Shown here piece after piece: positions 37,290 to 46,907 of a stretch of 64,000 nt of DNA. Within the stretch, counting starts at the first letter, position 1. The number at the start of each line of letters is the position of its first letter. The translations under genes and the position numbers were made by a program. Below the pieces are notes generated by a model. It made no database searches, had not been told where the DNA came from, and saw nothing but the letters and a program-made list of their open reading frames with translations. The DNA lies in the NCBI RefSeq assembly GCF_003336205.1, contig NZ_QPIE01000007.1:154771-218770 (forward strand), read 5' to 3'. This DNA comes from Chryseobacterium lacus (GTDB taxonomy: Bacteria; Bacteroidota; Bacteroidia; Flavobacteriales; Weeksellaceae).

Positions 37290-39215
37290 ATGCATAAAAA
37301 ACTATTTATAGCTGTTTTTTTGGGAATTTGCACTGTCATCAATGCACAGTTTGATACCGATCAACAAGCTCTTATTGAGAAAGAGAAGAAGGGTTTTCTT
37401 TTTAAAATGGGAACAGGAAATGTCAATCCCAATACCCTGAACTATGATCTGAAATACCAGCGTCTGGATCTGACACTAAATCCGGGAGTGTATCACATCA
37501 GCGGAAGTGCTACCAATCATTTTGTGCCCAACCAATCTATGCAGAGCATTTATTTTGATCTGACTCCGCAACTGACCGTTTCTCAGGTGACTAAACAGGG
37601 AGTTCCGCTCACATTTCAGCAACTTCCTACCAACGAAATTAAAATTGATTTTCCTACGCCATTACCGGCAAATACTCTGGATTCACTGACGATCCATTAT
37701 TCCGGAGCACCGGCACCTACGTATAATGCTTTCGCTGTGCATACCCAGAATTCGGTTCCTGTGATGTCAACACTTTCCGAACCGTATGGAGCGCAGGATT
37801 GGTTTCCCACAAAACAGAGCATGAATGACAAAATCGAAAGGTTTGATTTTAAAATAATTACGCCTCAACAATACAGCGTGGCTGCAAACGGCATTCTGAT
37901 GTCGGAAACCGCCTTGCCTGCGGGGCAAAAACTTACTTTCTGGAGAACACAATATCCTATGACCGCTTATCTCGCAGCGTTTTCCATTACCAATTTTACG
38001 AGATTTACAGATACCATCGGAAATCCACCATTTCCTTTTATCAATTATGTGTATCCTGCTTCGGCAACCAATCCGACGATTATGGATAATATTGAGTGGA
38101 CCAAACAGGCGATGACCCTTTTTGAAACCTATTTCGGAGAATATCCTTTTCAGAATGAAAAATACGGGCACATGGAATTTGGGCACAACGGCGTTTGTAT
38201 GGAGCATCAGACCATGTCTTCCATGAGTTCTTGGGGAAAATATGTGATCGCACATGAGTTGGCGCATCAATGGTTCGGGAATAAAGTAACTTGCGGAACG
38301 TGGAATGACATTTGGCTGAACGAAGGATTTGCGACTTTTGGCGAACATTTGGCCAACGAAAAACTCCTGATGAATCACAGTCAGTTTATGGACTATCTGG
38401 AAGGTCAAAAGAATTATATTACCAATCTTCCGGGTGGAAGCACCTATGTTCCCGATGCACAGTTGGGAACTGTCAGCGGAATTTTCAACGGAAGACTTTC
38501 CTATGCTAAAGGCGGCTATATCTTAAGAATGATGAAATGGGTTTTGGGAGAAACTGCTTTTTTTCAGGCCATTCAAGATTATCATCAGCGTCCACATTTG
38601 GCTTATAATTATGCTGTCACTAATGATTTGAAAGCCTCTTTGCTCCAGTCTACTTCGGTAGATTTTACTGAATTTTTCAATGACTGGCTGTATGGACAGG
38701 GTTATCCTTCGTATACCATCAAATGGAAACAGGCACCGAATCAGTCACTGATTCTTCAGGCATCACAAGTGCAAAGCCATCCTTCAGTCAGCTTTTTTGA
38801 AATGCCTTTGCCTATCAAAGTTACCGGAACCAATGGAGAAGTGGAATATTTGAAACTTGAAAATACTTTCAATAATCAATATTTTACAGTACCTGTAAAT
38901 TTTACCATTGCAACAGTGGATTTTAATGATGAACATCAACTCCTGGAACGGAATTCTGTAGTGATGATGGACGCCAATCTTTCTACGTTGGAAGGTACCC
39001 GTTCTAATTTCAGGCTTTATCCGGTTCCCGCCGAAGATGAAATTTATCTGGAAGGACTTCAGCGTCGTGCTGATTATCAGATTCATAATCAGGAAGGAAG
39101 GCTGGTCCAGCAAGGGAAGTACATGCCGGAACGGGCGATAAATATTTCCGGGCTTGTTTCGGGATTCTACATTATTTTAGTAGACGGGAAACAACTCAAA
39201 TTTACTAGGAAATAA
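37290..39215 (+). CDS. M1 aminopeptidase secreted by type IX system
   Basis: 641 residues from the ATG at 37290, where a clean signal peptide starts (MHKKLFIAVFLGICTVINAQ); the frame is open 40 codons further up but that part is not signal-like. Zinc site VIAHELAHQWFG with the downstream Glu in WLNEGFATFG. The GAMEN-type exopeptidase motif is GVCMEH. The last 75 residues (YPVPAEDEIYLEG, NISGLVSGFYIILV, LKFTRK) form a type A sorting domain for type IX secretion, so it should end up outside or on the surface. Confidence 0.92.
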   Translation: MHKKLFIAVFLGICTVINAQFDTDQQALIEKEKKGFLFKMGTGNVNPNTLNYDLKYQRLDLTLNPGVYHISGSATNHFVPNQSMQSIYFDLTPQLTVSQVTKQGVPLTFQQLPTNEIKIDFPTPLPANTLDSLTIHYSGAPAPTYNAFAVHTQNSVPVMSTLSEPYGAQDWFPTKQSMNDKIERFDFKIITPQQYSVAANGILMSETALPAGQKLTFWRTQYPMTAYLAAFSITNFTRFTDTIGNPPFPFINYVYPASATNPTIMDNIEWTKQAMTLFETYFGEYPFQNEKYGHMEFGHNGVCMEHQTMSSMSSWGKYVIAHELAHQWFGNKVTCGTWNDIWLNEGFATFGEHLANEKLLMNHSQFMDYLEGQKNYITNLPGGSTYVPDAQLGTVSGIFNGRLSYAKGGYILRMMKWVLGETAFFQAIQDYHQRPHLAYNYAVTNDLKASLLQSTSVDFTEFFNDWLYGQGYPSYTIKWKQAPNQSLILQASQVQSHPSVSFFEMPLPIKVTGTNGEVEYLKLENTFNNQYFTVPVNFTIATVDFNDEHQLLERNSVVMMDANLSTLEGTRSNFRLYPVPAEDEIYLEGLQRRADYQIHNQEGRLVQQGKYMPERAINISGLVSGFYIILVDGKQLKFTRK

Positions 39216-39218
39216 ACA

Positions 39219-39246
39219 AAAGCCTTCTCAACTGAAGGCTTTTTCT
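39219..39246 (+). terminator. Terminator after M1 peptidase
   Basis: AAAGCCTTC (39219-39227) and GAAGGCTTT (39234-39242) followed by T. Confidence 0.75.
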
Positions 39247-39275
39247 TAAATTAGCAGATTCTAAAAAATAATATT

Positions 39276-40469
39276 ATGATCTCAAAAAAATATCTTGAAA
39301 CGCTTCAGAATGAACTTCAGAATATCGACAAAGAAGGGCTGTACAAGCGGGAACGTATTATTTCGTCGCAGCAATCTGCTGAAATTGTAGCCAATGGAAA
39401 AACCCTTCTTAATTTCTGTGCCAACAATTATCTTGGACTCGCTAATGATCCGGAAGTCATAAAAGCTTCGCAGGACATGATGGATTCTCATGGTTACGGA
39501 ATGTCCTCGGTGCGGTTCATTTGCGGAACACAGAATATTCATAAAGAACTGGAAGAAAAAATTTCCCGTTTTGTGGGAATGGAAGATACTATTTTGTATG
39601 CCGCCTGTTTCGATGCCAATGGTGGGGTTTTCGAGCCGCTTTTTGGTGAAGAAGATGCCATTATTTCTGATGAGTTGAACCATGCTTCCATCATTGATGG
39701 AGTGCGTCTTTGTAAGGCAGCGCGTTACCGTTATAAAAATAATAATATGGCGGATCTGGAAGAACAGTTGAAAGCTGCCGCCGAAAAGAATCACCGTTTC
39801 AGAATTATTGTGACCGATGGAGTATTTTCTATGGACGGAATTGTAGCGGATTTAAAAGGAATTTGTGATCTGGCAGAAAAATATGATGCTTTGGTCATGG
39901 TGGATGATTCTCATGCTACAGGATTTATCGGGAAAACCGGCCGCGGAACCCATGAAGCCAGTGATGTGATGGGAAGAGTAGACATTATTACTTCTACCTT
40001 AGGCAAAGCATTGGGTGGTGCATTAGGCGGATTTACTTCCGGGAAAAAAGAAATTATTGACATGCTTCGTCAGCGTTCAAGACCGTATTTATTCTCCAAT
40101 TCATTAGCACCTGGAATCGTAGGAGCCGCCATCAAAGTATTGGATATGATTGAAAACGATACTTCCAAAAGAGACCGGGTGATGGAAAATGCTGAATATT
40201 TTCGAGATAAGATGAAAGCCAAAGGTTTTGATATTCCTGATGGAGACGCTGCCATCGTTCCGGTGATGCTGTATGATGCTCCGCTTTCTCAAAAAATGGC
40301 GGAAAAACTGATGGATGAAGGAATTTATGTAATCGGCTTTTTCTATCCTGTTGTTCCGAAAGGCAAAGCCAGAATCCGTGTACAACTTTCCGCCGCACAC
40401 ACCCGCGAACAACTTGACAAAGCTATTGCAGCATTTGAAAAAGTAGGGAAAGAACTTGGTGTTATTTAA
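39276..40469 (+). CDS. kbl: Glycine C-acetyltransferase (2-amino-3-ketobutyrate CoA ligase)
   Basis: 397 residues, alpha-oxoamine synthase family. [48 protein letters not shown] and the PLP Lys in [14 protein letters not shown] identify it. It splits 2-amino-3-ketobutyrate with CoA to glycine and acetyl-CoA in threonine breakdown. Related enzymes (BioF, Spt) share the fold, but the wording fits Kbl. No tdh gene is in the window. Confidence 0.93.
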   Translation: MISKKYLETLQNELQNIDKEGLYKRERIISSQQSAEIVANGKTLLNFCANNYLGLANDPEVIKASQDMMDSHGYGMSSVRFICGTQNIHKELEEKISRFVGMEDTILYAACFDANGGVFEPLFGEEDAIISDELNHASIIDGVRLCKAARYRYKNNNMADLEEQLKAAAEKNHRFRIIVTDGVFSMDGIVADLKGICDLAEKYDALVMVDDSHATGFIGKTGRGTHEASDVMGRVDIITSTLGKALGGALGGFTSGKKEIIDMLRQRSRPYLFSNSLAPGIVGAAIKVLDMIENDTSKRDRVMENAEYFRDKMKAKGFDIPDGDAAIVPVMLYDAPLSQKMAEKLMDEGIYVIGFFYPVVPKGKARIRVQLSAAHTREQLDKAIAAFEKVGKELGVI

Positions 40470-40488
40470 TAAACTGGTTGTTGGTATA

Positions 40489-41715
40489 ATGAAAAATATT
40501 TTATCCATTCTATTGTTGTCTTTGTCTGTGGCTATAGGAGCGCAGAAAAAAGATACTGTCATTTTAGATCATAATGATGAATTAAAAATTGAAGCACTGC
40601 CGTATTATAATTTCGGGAAAGGTGTTGGGATGACGTCTCCGGACAGTCTATTTCAGATGAACCTTCGTTTCAGAATGCAGAACCGACTGGAAGTTCTGAA
40701 TGATGAAGGAAGTACTTCCTATGATGCCATGATCCGCAGACTGAGGCTCCGTTTTGATGGTTATGTGGGAGATCCACGTTTTGTATATGTCATTCAGCTC
40801 TCTTTTTCGCCGAAAGATGTGGGACCGCTGGAAGATGACGGCGACCTGAACATTATCCGCGATGCGATGATCTTTTTCAATCCAAATAAAAACTGGAATT
40901 TTGGTTTCGGACAAACAAAACTGCCCGGGAACAGACAAAGAGTCAATTCTTCCGGAGCTTTACAGCTTACAGATCGTTCCATCAATAATTCCAATTTCAA
41001 TATCGACAGGGATTTCGGGCTTCATGCTTATTACTTAAAACCAAATACCGAAGGTTTTGGATTTAATGTCAAAACTGCAGTTTCTACCGGAGAAGGAAGA
41101 AACTGGACCAAAACAAGAGACGACGGTTTGGCGTACACCGGCCGTTTGGAACTCTATCCTTTGGGAAGTTTTAAAAAAGGAGGTGAATATTTCGAGGGAG
41201 ATCTGATGAGAGAAGAAACGCCGAAACTGTATCTGGGAGCTACCTATCATTATAACCAAAAAGCAAGAAGAACTGCCGGACAAACCGGAGCTACGCTTTA
41301 TGAGCAGAAAGATCTTTCCTCTCTTTTTGTGGATGCGATGGTAAAATACAACGGATTTTCCGTCATGTCGTCTTATATGAATAGAGAAACGCCCAATCAC
41401 AGTTCCGTAGCGATAAATCCTGTAGATCTATCAGATTTCAATTATGTTCATACCGGGCAAGGTTTTGATACTCAAATGAGTTATACTTTCCCATCCAACT
41501 GGGAAATCATCGGCAGATATTCGCAGCTGGCTCCGGGAAATGAAATATTTCCTTTCATGCCGAAGCAAAAACAATATTCATTCGGGGTCACAAAATACAT
41601 TTGGGAACATGCTTTTAAAGCGCAAATGGAAGTTTCAAAAAATGATTTCCAGTATTTTGACGGAACCAATAAGGACAACTGGTACATCCGTTTCCAGATT
41701 GAAATGGGAATTTAA
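40489..41715 (+). CDS. OprO/OprP-like outer-membrane porin
   Basis: 408 residues from the ATG at 40489, where a signal peptide begins (MKNILSILLLSLSVAIGAQ); the frame is open 11 codons further up, overlapping kbl. The mature protein is beta-barrel-like, with MIRRLRLRFDGYVGD, NFGFGQTKLPGNRQRV and a C-terminal Tyr-Ile-Arg-Phe-Gln strand, as in the phosphate-selective porin family. The substrate is not certain. 19 bases after kbl. Confidence 0.82.
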   Translation: MKNILSILLLSLSVAIGAQKKDTVILDHNDELKIEALPYYNFGKGVGMTSPDSLFQMNLRFRMQNRLEVLNDEGSTSYDAMIRRLRLRFDGYVGDPRFVYVIQLSFSPKDVGPLEDDGDLNIIRDAMIFFNPNKNWNFGFGQTKLPGNRQRVNSSGALQLTDRSINNSNFNIDRDFGLHAYYLKPNTEGFGFNVKTAVSTGEGRNWTKTRDDGLAYTGRLELYPLGSFKKGGEYFEGDLMREETPKLYLGATYHYNQKARRTAGQTGATLYEQKDLSSLFVDAMVKYNGFSVMSSYMNRETPNHSSVAINPVDLSDFNYVHTGQGFDTQMSYTFPSNWEIIGRYSQLAPGNEIFPFMPKQKQYSFGVTKYIWEHAFKAQMEVSKNDFQYFDGTNKDNWYIRFQIEMGI

Positions 41716-41751
41716 CTCTTTGATTATTTAATTTTTTACGATTTACTCCAG

Positions 41752-42312
41752 ATGCTGTATCTTATCATCAAAGCATTTCATATCATTTTTATGGTAAGTT
41801 ATTTTGCCGGCATTTTTTATCTTGTAAGAATCTTTGTGTATTACAAGGATACCGATGCTTTCGGCAAAACAAAACAGGAAATTCTGCGGGAACAGTATGT
41901 GATGATGGCGCGCAGATTATGGAATATTATCATTATTCCTGCGGGGATCATCATGCTTATCAGCGGAATTACCCTTATTTTCCTGAATTTCGGATTGATG
42001 AAAACTCCTTGGTTTCATTTAAAACTTACATTTCTTATCGGATTGGCTGCCTATCATTATTGGTGTTGGAAAAAAGTACAGGAAATGGCAACACTGAATG
42101 GTAACCCTTTATCTATACCCAATATTAAGCTAAGACAATTCAACGAAATTGCCACTTTCATTCTCTTTCTGGTGGTGGGAACGGTCATTCTGAAAAGTCA
42201 GGTTTTGCAGTATTGGTGGCAATTAATCTTGGGCTTTGTCGTTCTGGTAGTGGGGATTTCTCTCACCGTAAAACTGGTTAATAAAAATAAAAAACATGAC
42301 AGCAATATTTAA
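41752..42312 (+). CDS. hemJ: Protoporphyrinogen oxidase HemJ
   Basis: 186 residues with about five membrane helices. IIKAFHIIFMVSYFAGIFYL near the N terminus carries the conserved His, followed by MARRLWNIIIIPAGI and PWFHLKLTFLIGLAAYHYW, typical of HemJ (CopD superfamily). It oxidises protoporphyrinogen IX in haem synthesis where HemG and HemY are absent. Its last 17 bases overlap gldF in another frame. Confidence 0.85.
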   Translation: MLYLIIKAFHIIFMVSYFAGIFYLVRIFVYYKDTDAFGKTKQEILREQYVMMARRLWNIIIIPAGIIMLISGITLIFLNFGLMKTPWFHLKLTFLIGLAAYHYWCWKKVQEMATLNGNPLSIPNIKLRQFNEIATFILFLVVGTVILKSQVLQYWWQLILGFVVLVVGISLTVKLVNKNKKHDSNI

Positions 42313-43024
42313 AAAAGAACTTTGGGGATATTTCGGAAACTGGAGCGCGTGGTTCATCATCGCAGCTTTCAGTATTACGGCGACACTTTTTCTCTTTTTT
42401 TTCGAAAACAGTTCTAATATTTTCGAAATAGGAAGTGCTTCTCTTCAGACTTATTTTGCACTGTGTCCGTGGTTGCTGATGTTCATTATTCCGGCCATTT
42501 CCATGAAATCTTTTGCAGAAGAACAGCAAACTGGAACTTTATACTGGCTTTTTTCCCAGCCTGTGAAGATTTCAGATATCGTTTTAGGAAAGTTTTTCTC
42601 TGTCTGGCTGGTTGGGATTCTCTGCATTATTCCATCGCTGGTGTATCTCTACACCGTGTATGTATTGGGTGTTCCGGCAGGAAATCTGGACATGGGAGCT
42701 ACTTTGGGAAGTTATTTCGGCTTGGTGATTCTAATTGCTGCTTTTTCTGCGGTAGGAATTCTGGCTTCTTCGCTTTCGTCACACCAGATTATGGCCTATC
42801 TTCTGGGCGTTTTCATGTGTTTTATTCTGTATTTCGGGATCGAACAACTCGCGAGTTATAAACTTCTTGGCGGTGCTGATTATTTGCTTTCCAATATTGG
42901 TTTTTATCAGCATTATATCGCTTTTACCAAAGGGTTAATTGATACAAGGGATGTGTTTTATTTTCTGCTCGTGATTGCAGCGGCACTTTTTGCTGCACAG
43001 TATTTTGTTCAAAAGAAAAAATAA
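42296..43024 (+). CDS. gldF: Gliding-motility ABC transporter permease GldF
   Basis: 242 residues, six membrane helices of the ABC-2 permease type. FKKELWGYFGNWSAWFII and SMKSFAEEQQTGTLYWLFSQ are the conserved cytoplasmic parts. With GldG and the ATPase GldA it forms a transporter required for gliding in Flavobacterium johnsoniae. No gldA is in the window. Overlaps hemJ and lies 16 bases before gldG. Confidence 0.9.
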   Translation: MTAIFKKELWGYFGNWSAWFIIAAFSITATLFLFFFENSSNIFEIGSASLQTYFALCPWLLMFIIPAISMKSFAEEQQTGTLYWLFSQPVKISDIVLGKFFSVWLVGILCIIPSLVYLYTVYVLGVPAGNLDMGATLGSYFGLVILIAAFSAVGILASSLSSHQIMAYLLGVFMCFILYFGIEQLASYKLLGGADYLLSNIGFYQHYIAFTKGLIDTRDVFYFLLVIAAALFAAQYFVQKKK

Positions 43025-43040
43025 TATTGAAATCTAAAAA

Positions 43041-44696
43041 ATGAATAAACGGTCGATCATTTATCTTATCTTAGGATTTGTTTTGCTGGCTGGAACTGTG
43101 GGAATTTTTTCCTCACGGTTTGATCTTACGAAGGAGAAGAGATACACCCTGTCTTCTTCCTCGCTTCAGGTGCTGAAAAATGTACAGAAACCGCTGATGA
43201 TAGAAGTATATCTGGACGGCGATTTCCCGGCGAATTTCAAACAGTTGCAGAATGAAACCCGGTTCATGCTGGAGGAATTCCGCAAGATCAATTCCAATAT
43301 TGATTTTAAATTTATCGATCCCATCAAAACCAAAATGTCCCAGGATACCCTGATGGCGATGGGAATGCAGCCTTCTATACTTCCTGATATGAAAGACGGG
43401 CAGGTTCGGCAGATCGTTATTTTTCCTTATGTGGCTTTAAAATATCAGGAGTTCGGAAGTTCCGTTCCGCTGATTGTACAGCAAAGCGGGATAGATGCGA
43501 CTGAACAGCTTAATAAATCTATAGAATATCTCGAGTATAACCTGATTTCCAATATTAAATCGATCGCTCAGGAAAATCGAAAAAACGTTGGAATTTTGAT
43601 CAATCAAGATGAGCTGGGCCCAGAAGAGTTCCAGGGATTTATGCAAATGGCACTCGAAAGCTACAATGCAGGTCCCGTAGTTCCCGAACAAGGTGATGAA
43701 CTGACACAAGCCGATATTCCAAAACTGAAAAAAATGGATGCTCTTGTAATTGCAAAGCCGAGGAAACCTTTCACCGACGGCGAAAAAGTTATTCTGGATC
43801 AATACATTATGAATGGAGGGAAAACACTTTGGATGATGGATGCCGTGAATGCAGAAATGGATACGCTTACGCGCAGCAAAAAAATTATGGCGTATCCGAT
43901 TGATCTGAATATGAATGATTTTTTCTTCAATTATGGCGTGCGCATCAATTCTGCTTTGGTAAAAGATGTTCAGAAATTTGCTCTTCTAAGGTTAGTCACC
44001 GGTGAAGTGTCCGGAAATCCACAGTATACGAGTTTACCTTGGCCGTATTTTCCATTGGGTATTGCTGAAAACAATCATCCAGTTACCCGCAACATCAATC
44101 CGGTAAAGTTTGAATTTCCTACGGCGATTGAAATTTTGGAAAGACCCGGAATCAAAACGGAAATCCTTTATGAATCCAGTCCGCGAACGATACTGAAAAC
44201 GGTTCCCAATTATGTAGATCTGAAAGAACTTTCAAAACCCGATAGCATCGGTGTAAATGAAAGAGCTTCCGACAGCAAGATTTTTGCTGTCGCATTGAAT
44301 GGTGAGTTTTCTTCAGCCTATGCTAACAGAAGCGAAAGGAATGCGTATCCGGATTTTAAACCTAAAAGTACCGAAAACAGAATGATTGTTATTTCGGATG
44401 GCGACGTTGGCAGAAATAAAATCATTAAAGGAAATCCGCTTCCGCTAGGCTACGATTTGCTGACTAATCAGCAATTTGGAAATGAACAGTTCCTGCGCAA
44501 TGCACTCGATTATCTTCTGGACGATGCCAATTTGATGGAGCTTAGAAACCGGAATATTGAAGCCCGATTACTGGACCGCCAGCGTATCGATAACGAAAAG
44601 ACCAACTGGCAATGGTTTAACTTGCTTCTTCCGTTGGCCATTATCGGTGTTTTAGGTGCTTTGTTTTTCCTGCTTAGAAAAAGAAAATTTGCATAG
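43041..44696 (+). CDS. gldG: Gliding-motility ABC transporter subunit GldG
   Basis: 551 residues. An N-terminal membrane helix (IIYLILGFVLLAGTVGIF), then RFDLTKEKRYTLSSSSLQVL, which opens the GldG/IntE domain, a long periplasmic region and a C-terminal helix (WFNLLLPLAIIGVLGALFFL) before a basic tail. Partner of GldF. Confidence 0.9.
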   Translation: MNKRSIIYLILGFVLLAGTVGIFSSRFDLTKEKRYTLSSSSLQVLKNVQKPLMIEVYLDGDFPANFKQLQNETRFMLEEFRKINSNIDFKFIDPIKTKMSQDTLMAMGMQPSILPDMKDGQVRQIVIFPYVALKYQEFGSSVPLIVQQSGIDATEQLNKSIEYLEYNLISNIKSIAQENRKNVGILINQDELGPEEFQGFMQMALESYNAGPVVPEQGDELTQADIPKLKKMDALVIAKPRKPFTDGEKVILDQYIMNGGKTLWMMDAVNAEMDTLTRSKKIMAYPIDLNMNDFFFNYGVRINSALVKDVQKFALLRLVTGEVSGNPQYTSLPWPYFPLGIAENNHPVTRNINPVKFEFPTAIEILERPGIKTEILYESSPRTILKTVPNYVDLKELSKPDSIGVNERASDSKIFAVALNGEFSSAYANRSERNAYPDFKPKSTENRMIVISDGDVGRNKIIKGNPLPLGYDLLTNQQFGNEQFLRNALDYLLDDANLMELRNRNIEARLLDRQRIDNEKTNWQWFNLLLPLAIIGVLGALFFLLRKRKFA

Positions 44697-44784
44697 AAAA
44701 ACGTTTTGTGTATATTAATTTTCGCTGATTTGTGCAAAGGTGAGACAGATTAACACAAAGTTTTATGTAATTGAAGATTTTGAA

Positions 44785-45492
44785 ATGCTAAAAAAGTTTT
44801 GCTTACTCTTGTTTCTTTGGCTATTGTGTAGTTGTGCTTCACAGCGAGAAATGGCTTTCTCATCTTTGCAGAATGGCGATCTTATCTTTGTGGAAGCGCG
44901 GCAGGAAAATCTTTCGGGAGCTATCAATCGCGTCACCCAAACTTCAGAACATGAAAATTTTGATCATATCGGAATCCTCGAAATTTCGGATGAAGGAATG
45001 TTTGTTTTGCACGCATCGCCTAAGTTGGGATCGGTGCGGCAGCCTTTTCAGGAATTTTATCGAAGTAATCTTAAAAATCAGCAAAATATGGTGGTATATC
45101 GGTTGAGAAAAGAATTCGGTAATGCAGTTCCATCTGCAATAGACAAAGCCAAAACCATGCTCGGAAAGCCTTACAACAGCACTTATGTTTTGAATGAAGA
45201 ACAATATTATTGCTCAGATTTTATAGAAAGAGCGTTCCGCAGCCACGGTATTTTCGAGCACATTCCGATGAACTTTAAAAATCCCAAAACCGGTGAAATA
45301 GATGACTTCTGGAAATTACTTTATAAAAATTTTGGAATTGCGGTGCCTCAAGACGAACCGGGAACCAATCCTAATCAGTTGGCAGCTTCAGCCAATCTGA
45401 AACGTTTGGGAAAATTGAATGAAAACTTTATTTTTTCATCGGATGAAATTGAAAATCATAGAAAGCGAATGGGATTGATTAGAATTGAATGA
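44785..45492 (+). CDS. YiiX/YebB-like cysteine hydrolase lipoprotein
   Basis: 235 residues from the ATG at 44785, where a lipoprotein signal begins (LLLFLWLLCSCAS); the upstream 15 codons are discarded. Permuted papain-like (NlpC/P60-related) fold: GDLIFVEAR, His in FDHIGIL, and the nucleophile Cys in YYCSDFIERAF. Likely a peptidase or amidase in the envelope; substrate unknown. Follows gldG by 88 bases. Confidence 0.8.
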   Translation: MLKKFCLLLFLWLLCSCASQREMAFSSLQNGDLIFVEARQENLSGAINRVTQTSEHENFDHIGILEISDEGMFVLHASPKLGSVRQPFQEFYRSNLKNQQNMVVYRLRKEFGNAVPSAIDKAKTMLGKPYNSTYVLNEEQYYCSDFIERAFRSHGIFEHIPMNFKNPKTGEIDDFWKLLYKNFGIAVPQDEPGTNPNQLAASANLKRLGKLNENFIFSSDEIENHRKRMGLIRIE

Positions 45493-45631
45493 TTTTAATA
45501 GTCAGTAAATAGTTTAAGTTTTCACAAATCACTCATTGCAAATATTTCTACTAATTGAATATGCAGGCATCATCCCACTAAAAATATAACTTTAGTTCGG
45601 ATGCAACGCTCTAACTTACTATTTAACAAAC

Positions 45632-45657
45632 GAAACCACCTAAAAACAGGTGGTTTC
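45632..45657. terminator. Bidirectional terminator
   Basis: GAAACCACCT (45632-45641) pairs perfectly with AGGTGGTTTC (45648-45657), between convergent genes. Confidence 0.75.
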
Positions 45658-45688
45658 TTACTACAACAACTATAAAGTTGTTTGTGTT

Positions 45689-45931
45689 TTAATTTTTTGT
45701 AATGTGTTCTTCAACTTTCTGCTGTCCTTCAGAAACTTTGCTCTGAACTTGTGATGCTACATCACTTGCTTTTTCTTTTAGGTCGTTACTCCATTTGTTA
45801 AGATTACCTTTAGCTGTATTGATCGTATCTTTTACAGCTTGTTTCTCTTCTGGTGTCGCTTTTTTATATCTCCACCATGCCAAAGCTGATAATCCTAGTA
45901 ATGCGAGTAAGCCATTTCTTTTGCTTCCCAT
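45689..45931 (-). CDS. Small YtxH-like membrane-anchored protein
   Basis: 80 residues: one hydrophobic helix near the N terminus (LLALLGLSALAWW), then an amphipathic, Lys/Glu/Gln-rich helix to the end (NTAKGNLNKWSNDLKEKASD). This is the build of YtxH-type stress proteins. Function not known. Stands alone between terminators. Confidence 0.65.
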   Translation of the reverse strand: MGSKRNGLLALLGLSALAWWRYKKATPEEKQAVKDTINTAKGNLNKWSNDLKEKASDVASQVQSKVSEGQQKVEEHITKN

Positions 45932-46045
45932 AAAAAATTGTGTTTAATTGTTAGTAATTGATTTTATTAATCAATGTAAACACTGTGCCAATTTGAGCTT
46001 TCTATTTTAATAATTTCAGAAATAAATTATATAATCTCAGATTTC

Positions 46046-46888
46046 TTAGTCAAATATTCTAAATTCATTTCCATCATAGCTTGCAAATACCATTGTAGGA
46101 TGGCTTTCCTGATGGTGTATATTTCCCAGGTGATCTATCGCAATTGCACCGGCAAAACCATCGATTTCTTTCAGTTCAATGAAGGTTTTTTGAAATGCAT
46201 GCTGAATGCTGAGTCCGTCGGTCACTCTGGTAGCAATTTTCACCGCAGTTCCATTGCTCACAATATCTTCGCCCACACCTGTACAACTTACTGCACAGTA
46301 TGAATTAGCGAAATTTCCGGCCACTGTTGCGCTGTCGGAAATTCTACCGGGAAGTTCAAACCCTTTTCCGCCTGTGGAAGTTGCGGCGGCTAATCTCCCA
46401 TCTTTGTCCAGAGCAACACATCCTACAGTTCCTTTACCTTCACTTTTTACCTTTGCTTCATATTCGCTTCTCCGTTGTGAAATTTCTGTAGAAAAATCTT
46501 CAAAACCATGTTGTTCGGCATATTGTTTTGCACCAGTGTCTCCCAAAACCCGATCATCTTCATTCATCAAAGCTTTGGCGACAAGTACTGGATTTTTTAC
46601 ATTTTGAATATTAATTACACCACTGAACTTCTGTGTGGCGCTGTCCATCAGGGAAGCACTCATGCGTATTTTGCCGTCGCGCTGTATTTGGGAACCGATG
46701 CCAGCATTAAAAAGAGGATCGTCTTCTAATAATGATACTGCAAAAACTACAGTTTCTGATGCTGAATGATTCTTCAGAAATTCAAATGATTTTTCCGCAA
46801 TATTTTTTAAAGATTTTTGTTTGGCGAATTTGGTTTCGTCACTTTGGCTGCTTTCGGAAAAAAAACCACCGTGTATTATAAGTTTCAT
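46046..46888 (-). CDS. iaaA: Isoaspartyl peptidase / L-asparaginase (Ntn hydrolase)
   Basis: 280 residues, self-cleaving threonine hydrolase. The nucleophile Thr is in GKGTVGCVALD near residue 154, preceded by the disordered charged stretch that is cleaved. ATSTGGKGFELPGRISDS and CTGVGEDIV form the substrate site. Such enzymes split beta-aspartyl dipeptides. Next to cyanophycinase, the likely substrate is beta-Asp-Arg. 19 bases downstream of cphB. Confidence 0.9.
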   Translation of the reverse strand: MKLIIHGGFFSESSQSDETKFAKQKSLKNIAEKSFEFLKNHSASETVVFAVSLLEDDPLFNAGIGSQIQRDGKIRMSASLMDSATQKFSGVINIQNVKNPVLVAKALMNEDDRVLGDTGAKQYAEQHGFEDFSTEISQRRSEYEAKVKSEGKGTVGCVALDKDGRLAAATSTGGKGFELPGRISDSATVAGNFANSYCAVSCTGVGEDIVSNGTAVKIATRVTDGLSIQHAFQKTFIELKEIDGFAGAIAIDHLGNIHHQESHPTMVFASYDGNEFRIFD

Positions 46889-46907
46889 AAAATGCTATCT
46901 TAAAATC

